Notes: a model not told the origin generated them from the sequence alone. A stretch of 64,000 bases of DNA from Paenibacillus sp. DCT19 (GCF_003268635.1 NZ_CP029639.1:2367501-2431500); one strand, 5' to 3'; positions 30,302 through 41,261 are shown, counted from the stretch's first letter. Translations and numbers: made by a program.

Positions 30302-31135
30302 GTGATCATATCAGCTCAGCATGAACGGTACTTTATGACATCAAGGGATCAGACCCTTCCACTTTACATTGAAAGTATTGGTTATAATGGGAACCAAGAG
30401 AGTGTGAAGAGACCAGCGGGTTACCCATGTTATCACTGGTTACAGACGGTTAAGGGAGCCGGTGAGTTCAGATTTGAAGGTTCAACCATAATTCTGGGAG
30501 AGGCATCCGGCATATTAATGCCGCCAAACGTACCTCATGAATACTTGCGTTCCCAAGGCGATTGGGAGACGTTGTATGTTACATTTGCTGGTTCACAATG
30601 CTCTGCGATTACCGAGGGTCTTGACTTGGGAGAGGCGGCATACTATCAATGGGAAGTGGATAGCCCGCCTGAGCATTATGGTAAACAGGTGCTTGGTTCC
30701 ATTGGTAGCGATCAGGATTTATCCGGACTGGAAGCTTCAGCGGACATGTATCGATTTTTGATTCTCCTGAAAAAGCACGGGATGAAAGGCAGTCGCTCAT
30801 CGATCTCACATGCGGTTGAGAGACTCACCCCGTTAATAGCTTATATGGAGCAGCACTACGCTGATCCAGAGATTGGTCTCGAAGAGATGGCAGCAATCCT
30901 GGGAATCACCCCCAGACATCTGAATACACTGTTTAAGCAATCCTTCGGTATGACAGCATACAGCTACTTTATACTTTTACGGATTCGCAAATCGAAAGAA
31001 TTAATGACTAGCGATCGTATGTTAACGATCAAAGAAACGGCCTATCGGGTTGGTTTCCGTGACGCGAGCCATTTTGTCGCTACGTTTCGCCGTATTGAAC
31101 ACGTAACGCCAGAACAGTTTCGGACATTATATTAA
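30302..31135 (+). CDS. AraC-family transcriptional regulator
   Basis: 277 residues starting at GTG 30302 after GAGGAGAG. An N-terminal cupin sensor (about 1-160) contains HWLQTVKGAGEFRFEG and GILMPPNVPHEYLR. The C-terminal double HTH (about 180-277) shows GLEEMAAILGITPRHLNTLF and IKETAYRVGFRDASHFVATF, then TPEQFRTLY. The gene is divergent from the GH42 beta-galactosidase and is its likely regulator, with a galactoside as inducer. The downstream esterase genes are separated by 200 bp. Confidence 0.9.
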   Translation: MIISAQHERYFMTSRDQTLPLYIESIGYNGNQESVKRPAGYPCYHWLQTVKGAGEFRFEGSTIILGEASGILMPPNVPHEYLRSQGDWETLYVTFAGSQCSAITEGLDLGEAAYYQWEVDSPPEHYGKQVLGSIGSDQDLSGLEASADMYRFLILLKKHGMKGSRSSISHAVERLTPLIAYMEQHYADPEIGLEEMAAILGITPRHLNTLFKQSFGMTAYSYFILLRIRKSKELMTSDRMLTIKETAYRVGFRDASHFVATFRRIEHVTPEQFRTLY

Positions 31136-31336
31136 TATTTTTGTATCTATAAATGTGCCAAATCTCACTATGAATGTAGACATAATTCATGTAACCTGTA
31201 ACCAAACAACTAAATTATAATGCTGTTCAGATATTGATGCCCGAAGCTTGTTGCCGTTATGATAGTATCAATTCCAAAAGCAGTCAGCCTGTGCAATGGA
31301 ATGAAACCGTTGTACGAAGAGAGAGGATGAGTTGAA

Positions 31337-32125
31337 TTGACATCAATTATTCCATTGTGGGATCACGCTGCACCTTATGCAGCGTTTGGGCATGAGGATG
31401 AAATGCCTCATTTGATTCCGTTTATTCACCCCGGTTCCGAGAGCGCTGTCATTATTTGTCCCGGAGGCGGATATAGCTTTCTTGCTGACCATGAAGGTGC
31501 TCCTATCGCTGAATTGTTGAACCGTGCAGGTATTAGCGCATTTGTGCTCAAATACCGCGTGGCACCACATCAGCAACCAGCACCCCTAACAGACGGTCAG
31601 CGGGCAATTCGATACATTCGTGCTCACGCAGAAGAATATGGAATTCAACCTTCCAAAATTGCTGTGCTGGGTTTCTCGGCAGGGGGTCATCTGACAGCAA
31701 TGCTGGGAACAGTGTACGATGAAGGACAACCGGAGCATGCTGATCCAATTGAACGTGTTAGCTCACGCCCGGATCGGATCATTCTGTGTTACCCGGTCAT
31801 TACGATGGAATCTTATGGACATGCTGGTTCTCGGGAAAATCTATTAGGCCCTGAGGCTTCAGATGAATTAGTTATAGCGTATAGCGCCGAAAAGCAAGTG
31901 AAGGCCGATGCACCTGAAGCGTTCATCTGGCATACAAGTGATGATGGAGCGGTGCCTGTCCAAAATAGTTTGCGTTATGCTCTTGCGTTAGGCGAACATG
32001 GTATTCCGTATGACTTGCATGTGTTCGAGAAAGGCTCTCATGGATTAGGACTTGCTGAGGACAATGTAGCTGTAAGTGCCTGGTCTGGGTTATGTCTTAC
32101 CTGGTTGAAAAATCAAGGCTGGTAA
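31337..32125 (+). CDS. Alpha/beta hydrolase, acetyl-xylan-esterase-like
   Basis: 262 residues. The oxyanion-hole region AVIICPGGGYSFLADHEGAP and the nucleophile elbow in AVLGFSAGGHLTAML are typical of BD-FAE/axe-type esterases. A late Asp in HTSDDGAVPVQNS and His in FEKGSHGLGL complete the triad. The start is TTG 31337 with GAGAGAGGA upstream; the neighbouring TTG at 31332 stops at once. It is cytoplasmic, since no signal peptide is seen. It probably removes acetyl groups from imported plant oligosaccharides, a role supported by the following SGNH hydrolase and lactonase genes. Confidence 0.85.
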   Translation: MTSIIPLWDHAAPYAAFGHEDEMPHLIPFIHPGSESAVIICPGGGYSFLADHEGAPIAELLNRAGISAFVLKYRVAPHQQPAPLTDGQRAIRYIRAHAEEYGIQPSKIAVLGFSAGGHLTAMLGTVYDEGQPEHADPIERVSSRPDRIILCYPVITMESYGHAGSRENLLGPEASDELVIAYSAEKQVKADAPEAFIWHTSDDGAVPVQNSLRYALALGEHGIPYDLHVFEKGSHGLGLAEDNVAVSAWSGLCLTWLKNQGW

Positions 32126-32198
32126 TCGGTGAGAGCTGGATCTTATCAGCACCATTCAACATGCTTCATCATGCCTGAATGCAGAGGAGAAAATGATC

Positions 32199-32858
32199 AT
32201 GAAATTTCAAAAAAATGATAAAGTCCTTTTTATCGGGGATTCCATTACCGATTGCGGACGTGAACATCCTGTCGGTGAAGGAAGTAATGGTCTAGGACAT
32301 GGTTACGTTGCCCAAGTGTATGCTTTGCTTCGTTCCATATATCCTGAATTGATGTTACGAGTACAAAATGTGGGTAATGGTGGGAATACGATTCGTGATC
32401 TGAAGCAGCGCTGGGATCGGGATGTTCTTGATCTTAAGCCAGACTGGCTGACCATCATGATCGGAATCAACGATGTGTGGCGTCAATTTGACAATCCATT
32501 AGCTACAGACTCACATGTGTTCCTAGAGGAATATGAGTCCACATTGCGAGAGCTGGTTGCATCGGTTCGCCCAAACTTAAAAGGTCTTGTACTGATGACG
32601 CCTTATTATTTGGAAGCGAATCCAGAAGATCCAATGCGCGCTACGATGGATATATATGGTGAAGCTGTGCGTAGAGTCGCTTCCGAATTCGATGCGATCT
32701 ATGTAGACACACAGGCTGCTTTTGCACCATTCTGGGATCATTACTACACTTCGGTTTTGACTTATGACCGGGTACATCCTGATGCGACAGGTCACATGGT
32801 GTTAACGAAGGCGTTTCTAGATGCAGTTGGATTCGAATGGTCGGGCGGTACCAAATAA
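32199..32858 (+). CDS. SGNH/GDSL hydrolase (rhamnogalacturonan-acetylesterase-like)
   Basis: 219 residues. Block I is VLFIGDSITDCGREHP with the Ser nucleophile. Block II is NVGNGGNTIRDLKQRW, block III MIGINDVWRQFD (GxND) and block V YDRVHPDATGHMVL with the Asp-His pair. ATG 32199 has GAGGAG at a good distance; ATG 32193 is too close. No signal peptide, so intracellular. Together with the neighbouring esterase it is likely to deacetylate oligosaccharides taken up from pectin or hemicellulose; the substrate is inferred from context only. Confidence 0.87.
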   Translation: MKFQKNDKVLFIGDSITDCGREHPVGEGSNGLGHGYVAQVYALLRSIYPELMLRVQNVGNGGNTIRDLKQRWDRDVLDLKPDWLTIMIGINDVWRQFDNPLATDSHVFLEEYESTLRELVASVRPNLKGLVLMTPYYLEANPEDPMRATMDIYGEAVRRVASEFDAIYVDTQAAFAPFWDHYYTSVLTYDRVHPDATGHMVLTKAFLDAVGFEWSGGTK

Positions 32859-32876
32859 CGCATAGCGATGTTTGAA

Positions 32877-32945
32877 GGTTGGCTTTACTTCTTATTTCCA
32901 TCTTCTTGGCACTGAGAACCTGAATTTGAACATGCTCTTATAGAA
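32877..32945. repeat. Partial, decayed copy of the intergenic repeat seen at 61828-61994
   Basis: CCATCTTCTTGG and ACTGA-AACC, followed by TTTGAACA-GC-CT, align with the right end of the 61.8 kb element with only scattered mismatches. The left end is absent. Confidence 0.6.
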
Positions 32946-32958
32946 AGGATGCGATGAA

Positions 32959-33852
32959 ATGAGTAGCTTGAACATTGCGGTACATAGTCACGCGTTGTTG
33001 GGAGAGGGACCAAGCTGGGACGCAGAACAAGGTCGCTTGTTATGGGTTGATATTGAAGGCTTCAAGGTACATGTCTTCGATCCGTCTACAGGCACTAATC
33101 AGGCTTACGATGTGGGTGAACATGTAGGAGCCGTTGTTCCTTATCGCGGAGATGAAGTCATAGTGGCTTTGCGAACTGGGTTTCATATCTTTCATCTGGC
33201 CACAGGTCAACTTCAACGTATAGAAGATCCGGAAGAAGGCATCGAAACGAACCGCTTTAACGATGGTAAGTGTGATGCGTATGGACGATTCTGGGCTGGG
33301 ACGATGGGCATGGGCAATGGGGATCGAGAGACAGGAGCGTTATATTGTTTAGAGGAAGGTAAGCCAGTAAGAAAAATGGTCGATCATATCTCTACCTCAA
33401 ATGGTCTCGGCTGGAGTCCGGATCATCAATCAATGTATTATATCGATACACCTACAAGATCTATTGATCGTTTCGCCTATAATTTGGAGGATGGCACTAT
33501 CACCAATCGTACTCCAATCATCTCTATTCCAGAGGATATGGGTTATCCTGATGGTATGTCAGTAGATGCAGAGGGCATGCTATGGGTTGCGCATTGGGGC
33601 GGAGGACGCATTACCCGTTGGAACCCAGATACGGCTGAACTGTTAGAGCAGATCGTGGTGCCTGCTGATCAAGTGACCTCATGTTGTTTTGGCGGTTCAG
33701 ACTTAGAAGAGCTATACATTACAACTGCGCGCAATGGCATCTCCGAGGAGCGATTATTAGAAACACCGGATGCAGGCTCTGTATTTGTCATTAGACCTGG
33801 TGTGAAGGGTCAGAAAACCAATGCATACGGTAGCTCCAATCGTTCTAACTAA
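32959..33852 (+). CDS. SMP-30/gluconolactonase-family sugar lactonase
   Basis: A 297-residue six-bladed beta-propeller. Metal ligands of the family are visible: Glu in ALLGEGPSWD, Asn in ETNRFNDGKCD, Asn in STSNGLGWSPD and Asp in YPDGMSVDAEGMLW. Also typical are GRFWAGTMGMG and the closing EELYITTARNG. It would hydrolyse an aldonolactone formed during sugar oxidation, in the cytoplasm. ATG 32959 is preceded by AAAGGATG. It is the last gene before a terminator and is probably grouped functionally with the two esterases upstream. Confidence 0.9.
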   Translation: MSSLNIAVHSHALLGEGPSWDAEQGRLLWVDIEGFKVHVFDPSTGTNQAYDVGEHVGAVVPYRGDEVIVALRTGFHIFHLATGQLQRIEDPEEGIETNRFNDGKCDAYGRFWAGTMGMGNGDRETGALYCLEEGKPVRKMVDHISTSNGLGWSPDHQSMYYIDTPTRSIDRFAYNLEDGTITNRTPIISIPEDMGYPDGMSVDAEGMLWVAHWGGGRITRWNPDTAELLEQIVVPADQVTSCCFGGSDLEELYITTARNGISEERLLETPDAGSVFVIRPGVKGQKTNAYGSSNRSN

Positions 33853-33887
33853 CGAGTAGTGGAGTTGAGTTAAATAGAGTTCTCATA

Positions 33888-33920
33888 GGTTAGCCAGTGA
33901 TTACTGGTTAGCCTTTTTAT
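33888..33920 (+). terminator. Intrinsic terminator after the SMP-30 gene
   Basis: GGTTAGCCAGT pairs with ACTGGTTAGCC (11 bp, short loop) followed by TTTTT. Its sequence is nearly the same as the terminator at 58105. Confidence 0.88.
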
Positions 33921-34089
33921 CGTACTTTGTATTACGACAATGGCTTCATTAAAAAATATTGGTTCATGGTGAGAATTGGTGCAGGAATTTGATTTTTGCC
34001 AACGAATGTTATTTATTGATAATATTTTACATAATTTGAATCGGTAAAACTATGGAAAGGGATGTGTGAGTCGGTAGCAATCGATTTTA

Positions 34090-34103
34090 TTGTAAGCGCT
34101 TAA
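34090..34103. promoter_or_regulatory. Candidate cre (CcpA) box upstream of the GH74 gene
   Basis: TGTAAGCGCTTAAT fits the core of the CcpA operator (AAGCGCTT) and lies 144 bp before the start codon. The remaining roughly 390 bp between the SMP-30 and GH74 genes show only the terminator above and a G-rich leader. Confidence 0.6.
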
Positions 34104-34246
34104 TTAAGAGCGACCGAGAGGAGGTGGGGCTTGTTCCGGTAAGAGGGCACTGGGGTAGAAATACGATATGCTTACGCATTAAGTCATCCTGAGACTGCAG
34201 GATTGAACCGGATGTAATGAACATATTGAAGAGGAGGCGAAGTAAA

Positions 34247-37200
34247 ATGAAAACGTTTTTGGGAAAATTGCGAGTGGTAGGTTTGACGCTTGTTGTGGCT
34301 ACGGCATCACTAGGAATACTTGCAGGTACAACAGAAGCTGCACCATCGGAACCCTATCAGTGGAAAAGTGTAGTGACTGGCGGTGGTGGTGGCTTTGTTC
34401 CCGGTATTATTTTCAATGAGTCTGAAAAGGATCTGATCTACGCTCGTACCGATATTGGAGGAGCCTACCGGTGGAACCCATCTAGTGAGAGCTGGATTCC
34501 GCTGACTGATTTTGTCGGCTGGGACGATTGGAACAAAAACGGGGTAGATGCGCTTGCAACAGATCCAATTGACCCTGATCGGGTATATATGGCTGTTGGG
34601 ACGTACACTAATTCATGGGATCAGAATAACGGTTCCATTCTTCGATCAACGGATCGAGGGGATACTTGGCAGACAACCACTCTTCCGTTCAAGGTTGGCG
34701 GCAATATGCCAGGACGTTCGATGGGAGAACGGCTAGTCATCGATCCGAATGACAATCGTATTTTGTACTTAGGTGCGCGAAGCGGTAACGGGCTCTGGAA
34801 AAGCACGGATTATGGAGCAACCTGGAGCAAAGTGACGAGCTTTCCGAATCCAGGAACCTATGTACAAGATCCTACTAACGATTATACCAGTGATATTGTC
34901 GGTCTAGCATGGATCACCTTTGATAAAACGACGGGTTCAGCGGGACAAGCTACTCAAACGATCTACGTGGGTGTGGCTGACCAGAATCAAAGTATCTATC
35001 GTAGCACGGATGCAGGCACGACCTGGACGGCGGTTCCCGGACAACCTACTGGCTTTTTGCCACACCATGGTGTGCTAGATTCGGATGGCAGTCTGTATAT
35101 CTCATACAGTGATGGAGTAGGCCCGTATGATGGCGAGAAGGGCGACTTGTGGAAGTTTAACACATCAACAGGAGCATGGACTAACATCAGCCCGGTGCCA
35201 AGCAGCAGTGCAGATAATTATTTTGGGTATGGTGGACTTACAGTTGATGCGCAAAAACCGGGCACGTTAATGGTTGCTACCCTGAATTCATGGTGGCCAG
35301 ATGCCAATCTATTCCGCAGTAAGGATGGGGGAACACCTGGACACGAATCTGGGAATTCGACGGTTATCCTAATCGTAAAATGCGTTATACACAAGACATA
35401 TCAGCAGCTCCATGGCTAACATTTGGTGTCAATCCGGCTCCACCGGAAGTGTCTCCGAAGCTTGGATGGATGATCGGCGATCTGGAGATTGATCCATTTG
35501 ATTCGGATCGTATGATGTATGGAACAGGTGCGACAATATATGGAAGTGATAATCTAACGAATTGGGATAGAGATACGAAAATAGATATTTCCGTGAAGGC
35601 CAAAGGTTTGGAGGAAATAGCGGTACTAGATCTGATTAGTCCACCTAGTGGGGCACATCTAATCAGCGGCGTGGGGGATGTTGCAGGTTTCCGTCATAAT
35701 GATCTGGATCAAGCTCCCGCAACAATTTTCACGAATCCCAATTATGCTTCAACAGAAAGTCTTGATTTTGCGGAGTTAAGTCCAGGAACTATGGTACGTG
35801 TAGGTAAGGCTGATTACAGTGCTGATCCAAATGCGAAATCGATCGGTTTATCCAGCGATGGTGGAACGACATGGTACAAAGCCAATGCTGAGCCTGCTGG
35901 CACAGCAGGGGGTGGCACAGTAGCAATTTCCGCAAATGGAAATCGTCTGGTCTGGAGCACATCAGATAAAGGTGTGTATTATTCTGCGACAAGTGGTAAC
36001 TCATGGATCGCAAGTTCTGGTATACCTGCACAGGCCAAAGTCATATCCGATCGTGTCAATCCAAATAAGTTCTATGCATTCGCAGCAGGCAAAATCTATG
36101 TAAGTGTTAACGGTGGAGCTTCGTTCACAGCTTCGGCAGCAACAGGTCTTCCTGTAGATGGCAATTCAGATCTAGATGCAGTTCCGGGCATTGAGGGAGA
36201 AGTTTGGTTTGCTGGTGGTAATGAGGAAAGTGGTCCTTATGGACTATGGCGTTCAACAGATTCGGGAGCTACCTTTAGCAAATTGTCCAACGTGGAAGAA
36301 GCCGATAGTATCGGTTTCGGTAAAGCAGCTCCTGGACAGGATGTCGTTGCTTTATACACGATCGCCCAAATCGATGGGACACGCGGTTTCTTCCGCTCCG
36401 ATGACGGAGGTGCAAGCTGGGTACGCATTAATGATGATCAGCACCAATATGCTCGTGTTACCACCATTACGGGAGATCCTCGAATTTATGGAAGGGTGTA
36501 TCTGGGAACGAATGGACGTGGCATCCTTTATGCTGATCCAGTTGGTGGCAACAATGGTGGAGGGGAGAATCCTCCGATCTTGAATTCAGCGATTAATCCG
36601 TTGACTGCTGAATTTGATCTGGCTACAGACCATCAGGCTGACATTGCCATTAACATGACACTAAACGGTAATACGTTAAGTTCGATTCGTTCAGGCAACA
36701 GCACGCTTAACCAAGATACAGATTATACCCTTTCAGGCAGCCAAGTCATTTTAAGTAAAACGTATCTAGCCACATTGCCTGTGGGCAAGACTGCACTCCG
36801 TTTCGTGTTTAGTGCAGGTAACGATGCCAATTTGAATCTGAATGTTAAAAATACAACCACACCTCATCCAGAGCCGACAGGTACTGTGCGAATTGAAATG
36901 TACAATGCGTCAACAGCAGCAACCGGCAGTTCGATTAATCCTAAGTTTAAGTTGACCAATACAGGTACTACAGCGCTCAATCTGGCAGACGTAAAGATCC
37001 GTTATTATTACACCATTAATGGGAATGAACCTCAGAACTTTTTCTGTGATTGGGCAACCGTTGGCAGCGCGAATGTGACGGGTAACTTCAGTGCTCTTGC
37101 AACACCAGTAACTGGGGCAGATCATGTTCTTGAGATCGGATTTACGAGCGCCGCAGGTACACTTGCCGCGGGGCAAAGTACGGAAATCCAAACACGCTTC

Positions 37201-37332
37201 TCCAAAAACAATTGGACTAACTATACGCAGACCGATGACTATTCCTTTGCTAGCAGCCACTCCACGTATGCGGATTGGTCTAAAGTAACTGGTCATGTTT
37301 CTGGGAATTTGCAATGGGGGATTGAACCTTAG
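34247..37332 (+). pseudogene. Secreted GH74 xyloglucanase with CBM_X2 and CBM3, one frameshift
   Basis: ATG 34247, with GAGGAGG upstream, begins MKTFLGKLRVVGL and has a signal peptide cleaved near TTEAAPSEP. The catalytic GH74 propellers start YQWKSVVTGGGGGFVPGI and ARTDIGGAYRWNP. Asp-box repeats recur (STDRGDTW, STDAGTTW, SSDGGTTW). At about 35334-35337 (ACACCTGG) the frame breaks; one extra base gives GGTTWTRIWEFDGYPNRK, then continues to 37332. After the propellers come an X2 module (NSAINPLTAEFDLA, about 780-870) and a C-terminal CBM3 (VRIEMYNAS to NLQWGIEP). The enzyme cuts xyloglucan outside the cell; the CBM3 would bind cellulose. The break is probably a sequence error. Confidence 0.88.
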
Positions 37333-37351
37333 TAGGTAATCAAGGTAATAT

Positions 37352-37402
37352 AAGAAGTCCTGAGATGCCAAAATGCTTCAACTTGGCCGGGGCTTCTTTT
37401 TT
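37352..37402 (+). terminator. Intrinsic terminator after the GH74 gene
   Basis: AAGAAGTCC pairs with GGGGCTTCTT across a loop of about 28 nt, then seven T's. Confidence 0.75.
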
Positions 37403-37631
37403 TGTCGAAAAATAGTGTAATATAGGTATATACTATAAGGATGTATGGTACTTTTGACCTCAGAACCGACGGAATGACCCTGGATGAATGAATCGTCGCA
37501 GGATATAAAAATAGAGATACAACTGCCTTAATTTTTGTGTAACCGCTAACACATTACTGCGGCGTACGCGATATTTATAAGGTATAATCTGTAGAGATAT
37601 AGAGGGAACACTAGATAAGGGGGTCGCGATC

Positions 37632-39182
37632 ATGAACCGGTTGTGCAAGGTATTGATTGTTGACGATGAATTTCTTGTAAGACAAGGAATTAAGCATCAT
37701 ATGAATTGGGAGGCAGAAGGTTTTCAGATCGTGGGCGAAGCCTCCAATGGTGAAGAAGGACTTGAGCAGGTTCGCATGCTGAATCCGGATATTGTAATTA
37801 CCGACATTGTGATGCCTGTTATGGATGGCGAAATGTTTGTTCGTACATTAAAAGCACATCATCCGCAGATCGAAGTGATCGTACTTAGCAGCTTTAGTGA
37901 ATTTGAATATGTTCACTCAACCCTTCAGCATGGAGCGGCAGATTATATTTTGAAACCAAAATTGGATACAAATGAATTGTTAGAGGTGCTGCAACGCACG
38001 GCGGGCAAAATCCCCGAATTGCAGTTTGAACCATCACATGATGGGTGGCGTCTTGGACAATTAATGGAGAAAATGTTGTCAGGCTTTACCCTGAGTGAAG
38101 ATGAAGAGATGGATGTTGTCCAAGAGACGTTCCCGCACACTTGCTTCCGTCTGCTTGTGTTCCGGCTCAAGGATTCCAATACGAAGCAGCATACCCTTAT
38201 AGACAAAGAACAGATGACGCTAGCCCTTAAGAGACATTTGCCAGATGTAGAGTATGCGCTTGTACCGGCCGAAGGTGAGCTACCAGTTGTATTGCTTAAT
38301 GTTGATCCTGTGAAGGATGAATGGATGGTTGACCGGATCAAACATCTAGCTGTCGATCATGAAGCTGGGGAACCCGGTTCTTCGTGGGTACTAAGTGACA
38401 GCTTTACTTCTTTTGAAGCGATGGGTGAGGTGTACCGGAATCATCTGATCAAACTGATGGAGTATCGTTTCTATTTTGAAGATCGTCCTCTCTTGGTGTA
38501 CAGTGAACTGCCTCCTTTGCATCCAGCGGGTTATCAGTTTAACGTCAATATGTTCTTGCAGCACATTAAACGAAATCGCACGGAGGCAGCGAGAGAATAT
38601 TTGCAGGATCATGCCAAGACACTTGGAAGAGACTATATTGCAGATGTGTTTGGTATTAAGTCTTTCCTTGGTAATCTCATCTTCAACGTGACGATTACCC
38701 TCTCAGATATGGATGTTCAGTCCGGCGCTCTAGAAGAGAGCAAGTATACGTATTTCAAAAATGTAGACGGGTCAACCACGCTTCGTGAAGCGATTGATGT
38801 ACTGGATACATTTATGGGAGAAGTGCATGCGTGCACATCTGGTGAAGGTAGCCGTAGAAGCGACCCTAACATGAAGATGCTGCTGGAATATATGCATGAG
38901 CATTTTGATCAGCCCTTGGGGCTCGCTGACGTAGCGAAGCATTTTCATTTTAATCCGTCGTACTTATCCAGTTATTTCTCATCTCACAAAAAAGAAGGCT
39001 TTAACGAATATCTGAACAAAATTCGCATTGAGAAGGCAGAGGAACTCCTTCGGTCAGACGATGTGACGATCTCTGAGATCAGTAGCAGGGTAGGCTATTC
39101 GGATCATAGTTACTTTTGCAAAGTGTTCAAGAAATTCACTGGGTTATCACCAAGCCGGTATCGGCGCAAATTCTGGGCTTAA
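37632..39182 (+). CDS. YesN-type response regulator (REC - AraC HTH)
   Basis: 516 residues. The receiver domain begins CKVLIVDDEFLVRQGIKHHM, with phospho-acceptor D58 in IVITDIVMPVMDG and the conserved Lys in DYILKPK. A long variable middle is followed by a C-terminal AraC-type double HTH (about 420-516) with LGLADVAKHFHFNPSYLSSY, ISEISSRVGYSDHSYFCKVF and the end SPSRYRRKFW. ATG 37632 follows AAGGGGG. The cognate kinase gene starts 18 bp downstream. Such pairs typically switch on adjacent carbohydrate uptake operons; here that is the ABC importer and GH2 enzyme. Confidence 0.93.
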   Translation: MNRLCKVLIVDDEFLVRQGIKHHMNWEAEGFQIVGEASNGEEGLEQVRMLNPDIVITDIVMPVMDGEMFVRTLKAHHPQIEVIVLSSFSEFEYVHSTLQHGAADYILKPKLDTNELLEVLQRTAGKIPELQFEPSHDGWRLGQLMEKMLSGFTLSEDEEMDVVQETFPHTCFRLLVFRLKDSNTKQHTLIDKEQMTLALKRHLPDVEYALVPAEGELPVVLLNVDPVKDEWMVDRIKHLAVDHEAGEPGSSWVLSDSFTSFEAMGEVYRNHLIKLMEYRFYFEDRPLLVYSELPPLHPAGYQFNVNMFLQHIKRNRTEAAREYLQDHAKTLGRDYIADVFGIKSFLGNLIFNVTITLSDMDVQSGALEESKYTYFKNVDGSTTLREAIDVLDTFMGEVHACTSGEGSRRSDPNMKMLLEYMHEHFDQPLGLADVAKHFHFNPSYLSSYFSSHKKEGFNEYLNKIRIEKAEELLRSDDVTISEISSRVGYSDHSYFCKVFKKFTGLSPSRYRRKFWA

Positions 39183-39200
39183 AGTCAGAAGGATTAGATC

Positions 39201-40970
39201 ATGAAGAAATGGATGAACCGCTTATCGAGCCTTGGATTATTTCCTAAATTATTTCTAGTTATGGTCGTCAGCATCGTTCTAGTTTCTGTGCTCATTCTGT
39301 GGACGACCATTCATATGTCAACGAACTTATTTACAGATACGTTTAGCATTACGAACTCGAAGGTGCTTAGTCAGATTAAAACGAATTTTGAATCCTTTAA
39401 TGATGCAGTGGCTGCTGTTACCAATAATGTTGCTCAGAGTGGAGCCATTCGCGGTTTCCTGTCGGAAGGCGACTCAGATTCCATCTCCATGGCCAAATCC
39501 TTCTATAATATGAGGGGAACGATGAATCGCGTTCAGACCATAACCGAATCATACGAGGTAGGGATTACCATCGTGGGGATTAATGGGCGGAGCTATTCCA
39601 CCAATCGCGCTCATCTTGAGATGTCAGTGGATGAATTGAAGCAGCTACCGATTACGATTCAAGCGGCCGAGTCGCCGAGTCGTCTTATCATTGACGATTT
39701 TTATAATGAGACTGACACGGGGAAGCTGCAGATGATCTCCGCGACTAAAGCGCTGACAGATCGAATGCGCAGCCGAATATACGGAACATTGTATGTCACC
39801 ATGAGAGAAGATGCGTTCCGGCAGTTCTATGCCAGCTTTACAAGTCGAGGTAATGACGTCGTCATTATGAATGAGAAAGGCAGAATTGTGTCTTCTAATC
39901 GGGAAGACTGGATTGGAACAACGCAGCCCGAACTGCTGTCCTACGCTCAGGAAATGAACGGAAGTCCTTCGAGAAACATTAATGCGCGTGTAATGGGACA
40001 GGATAGCATTATTTTGTCGGAGTATCTGCCTTTTTACCGATTCTACCTAGTCAATGTCGTGGATAAAGAGCTCGCTATGGGTCAACTCATCGATATGAAG
40101 ACCGTTGCTTTAATTTGCGCCGCTATCGTAGTAGGTGCTTTAATCTTAGTATTCCTGATAACAAGTCAGATTACCAAGTCACTGCGCAGACTGGTGAAAC
40201 AGATGTCCAACATTACGAAGAGTGATCTCGACAACTATATCCCGGTAAGTGGCAGTTACGAGAGTAGACAACTAGGTCATGCGTATAACTACATGCTTGA
40301 TGAATTGCATGATTATGTAGATCAGTTAGTACAGACACAACGGGATCAGCGTAATGCGGAACTTGCGGCTCTGCAGAGCCAGATTAACCCACACTTCTTA
40401 TATAACACACTTGCATCTGTTAAAGTCCTAGTTCAGCAGGGCAACAAGGATCGTGCAGCGGAGACGATCAATGCACTGATTGGATTGTTGCAGAATACGA
40501 TTAGCGATGTCAGTGAGACGGTCACAGTAGAGCAAGAAGTGGAGAATCTGAAAAATTACGTCTTCATTAATCATGTCAGATATGGAGGGCGGATCAAAGC
40601 AGCCTTCTATGTGGCTCCAGACTGTACGCACTACCACGTACCTAAACTTGTCATTCAGCCATTTATCGAGAATGCCTTCTTCCACGGATTTATCAAGAAG
40701 GAAACAGGGACGATTCATGTTCTGGTCTCTAGAGCAGGCGAATCACTCATCTGCGAAATTATGGATAATGGTGACGGGATTGAAGGGCTTAATATTGGAG
40801 AGACATTACCTAATCCGAAAAATAACCGCCAACTCTTCAGCGGTATAGGCATACGTAATGTACACGACCGAATTGAGCTATTATACGGGGCACCCTACGG
40901 TGTCACAATTATGAGTAATGTGGGGGAAGGAACAAGAGTAACTGTTACCCTGCCTTTGATTACGAAATAA
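39201..40970 (+). CDS. YesM-type sensor histidine kinase
   Basis: 589 residues. It has an N-terminal span (LFLVMVVSIVLVSVLILWTT), an extracellular Cache-like sensor (about 40-290), a second span (VALICAAIVVGALILVFLIT), HAMP, and a His_kinase domain with the phospho-His H398 in NPHFLYNTLASVKV. The HATPase follows with LVIQPFIENAFFHGF, MDNGDGI and FSGIGIRNVHDRI. It is in an operon with the YesN-type regulator. The ligand is presumably an extracellular sugar or the substrate-binding protein complex. Confidence 0.93.
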   Translation: MKKWMNRLSSLGLFPKLFLVMVVSIVLVSVLILWTTIHMSTNLFTDTFSITNSKVLSQIKTNFESFNDAVAAVTNNVAQSGAIRGFLSEGDSDSISMAKSFYNMRGTMNRVQTITESYEVGITIVGINGRSYSTNRAHLEMSVDELKQLPITIQAAESPSRLIIDDFYNETDTGKLQMISATKALTDRMRSRIYGTLYVTMREDAFRQFYASFTSRGNDVVIMNEKGRIVSSNREDWIGTTQPELLSYAQEMNGSPSRNINARVMGQDSIILSEYLPFYRFYLVNVVDKELAMGQLIDMKTVALICAAIVVGALILVFLITSQITKSLRRLVKQMSNITKSDLDNYIPVSGSYESRQLGHAYNYMLDELHDYVDQLVQTQRDQRNAELAALQSQINPHFLYNTLASVKVLVQQGNKDRAAETINALIGLLQNTISDVSETVTVEQEVENLKNYVFINHVRYGGRIKAAFYVAPDCTHYHVPKLVIQPFIENAFFHGFIKKETGTIHVLVSRAGESLICEIMDNGDGIEGLNIGETLPNPKNNRQLFSGIGIRNVHDRIELLYGAPYGVTIMSNVGEGTRVTVTLPLITK

Positions 40971-41020
40971 TAGATGAGTGTGTACCCCCTACTTTATTAC
41001 TATATATCCGTGTTGTCTGA

Positions 41021-41066
41021 AGTCCCTCGTTCTCTGCAAGTGTCGGAGAAGAGGGGCTTTTTCATG
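41021..41066 (+). terminator. Intrinsic terminator after the sensor kinase
   Basis: AGTCCCTCGTTCTC pairs imperfectly with GGAGAAGAGGGGCT, followed by TTTTTC. Confidence 0.75.
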
Positions 41067-41153
41067 CTTTATTCAAAATGAAAATGCACATTTGTAATAT
41101 ATCTAGATTGAGAAATTACAAAATCAAAAGAAATTACAAAAAACTAAATTTAG

Positions 41154-41167
41154 TGCAAGCGGTTTCT
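41154..41167. promoter_or_regulatory. Candidate cre box 1 upstream of the sugar ABC operon
   Basis: TGCAAGCGGTTTCT has the AAGCGGTTT core of a CcpA operator. It lies 160 bp before the substrate-binding protein start, in a 356-bp gap that otherwise holds the kinase terminator and AT-rich sequence. Confidence 0.5.
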
Positions 41168-41261
41168 GTAAAGGTTTTCATTGTGGCAATAAGATGACAA
41201 ATCCGTACAAAATTATTACTAACGAATGAGTATTTGGGAATGATAAGATGAATACATCGGA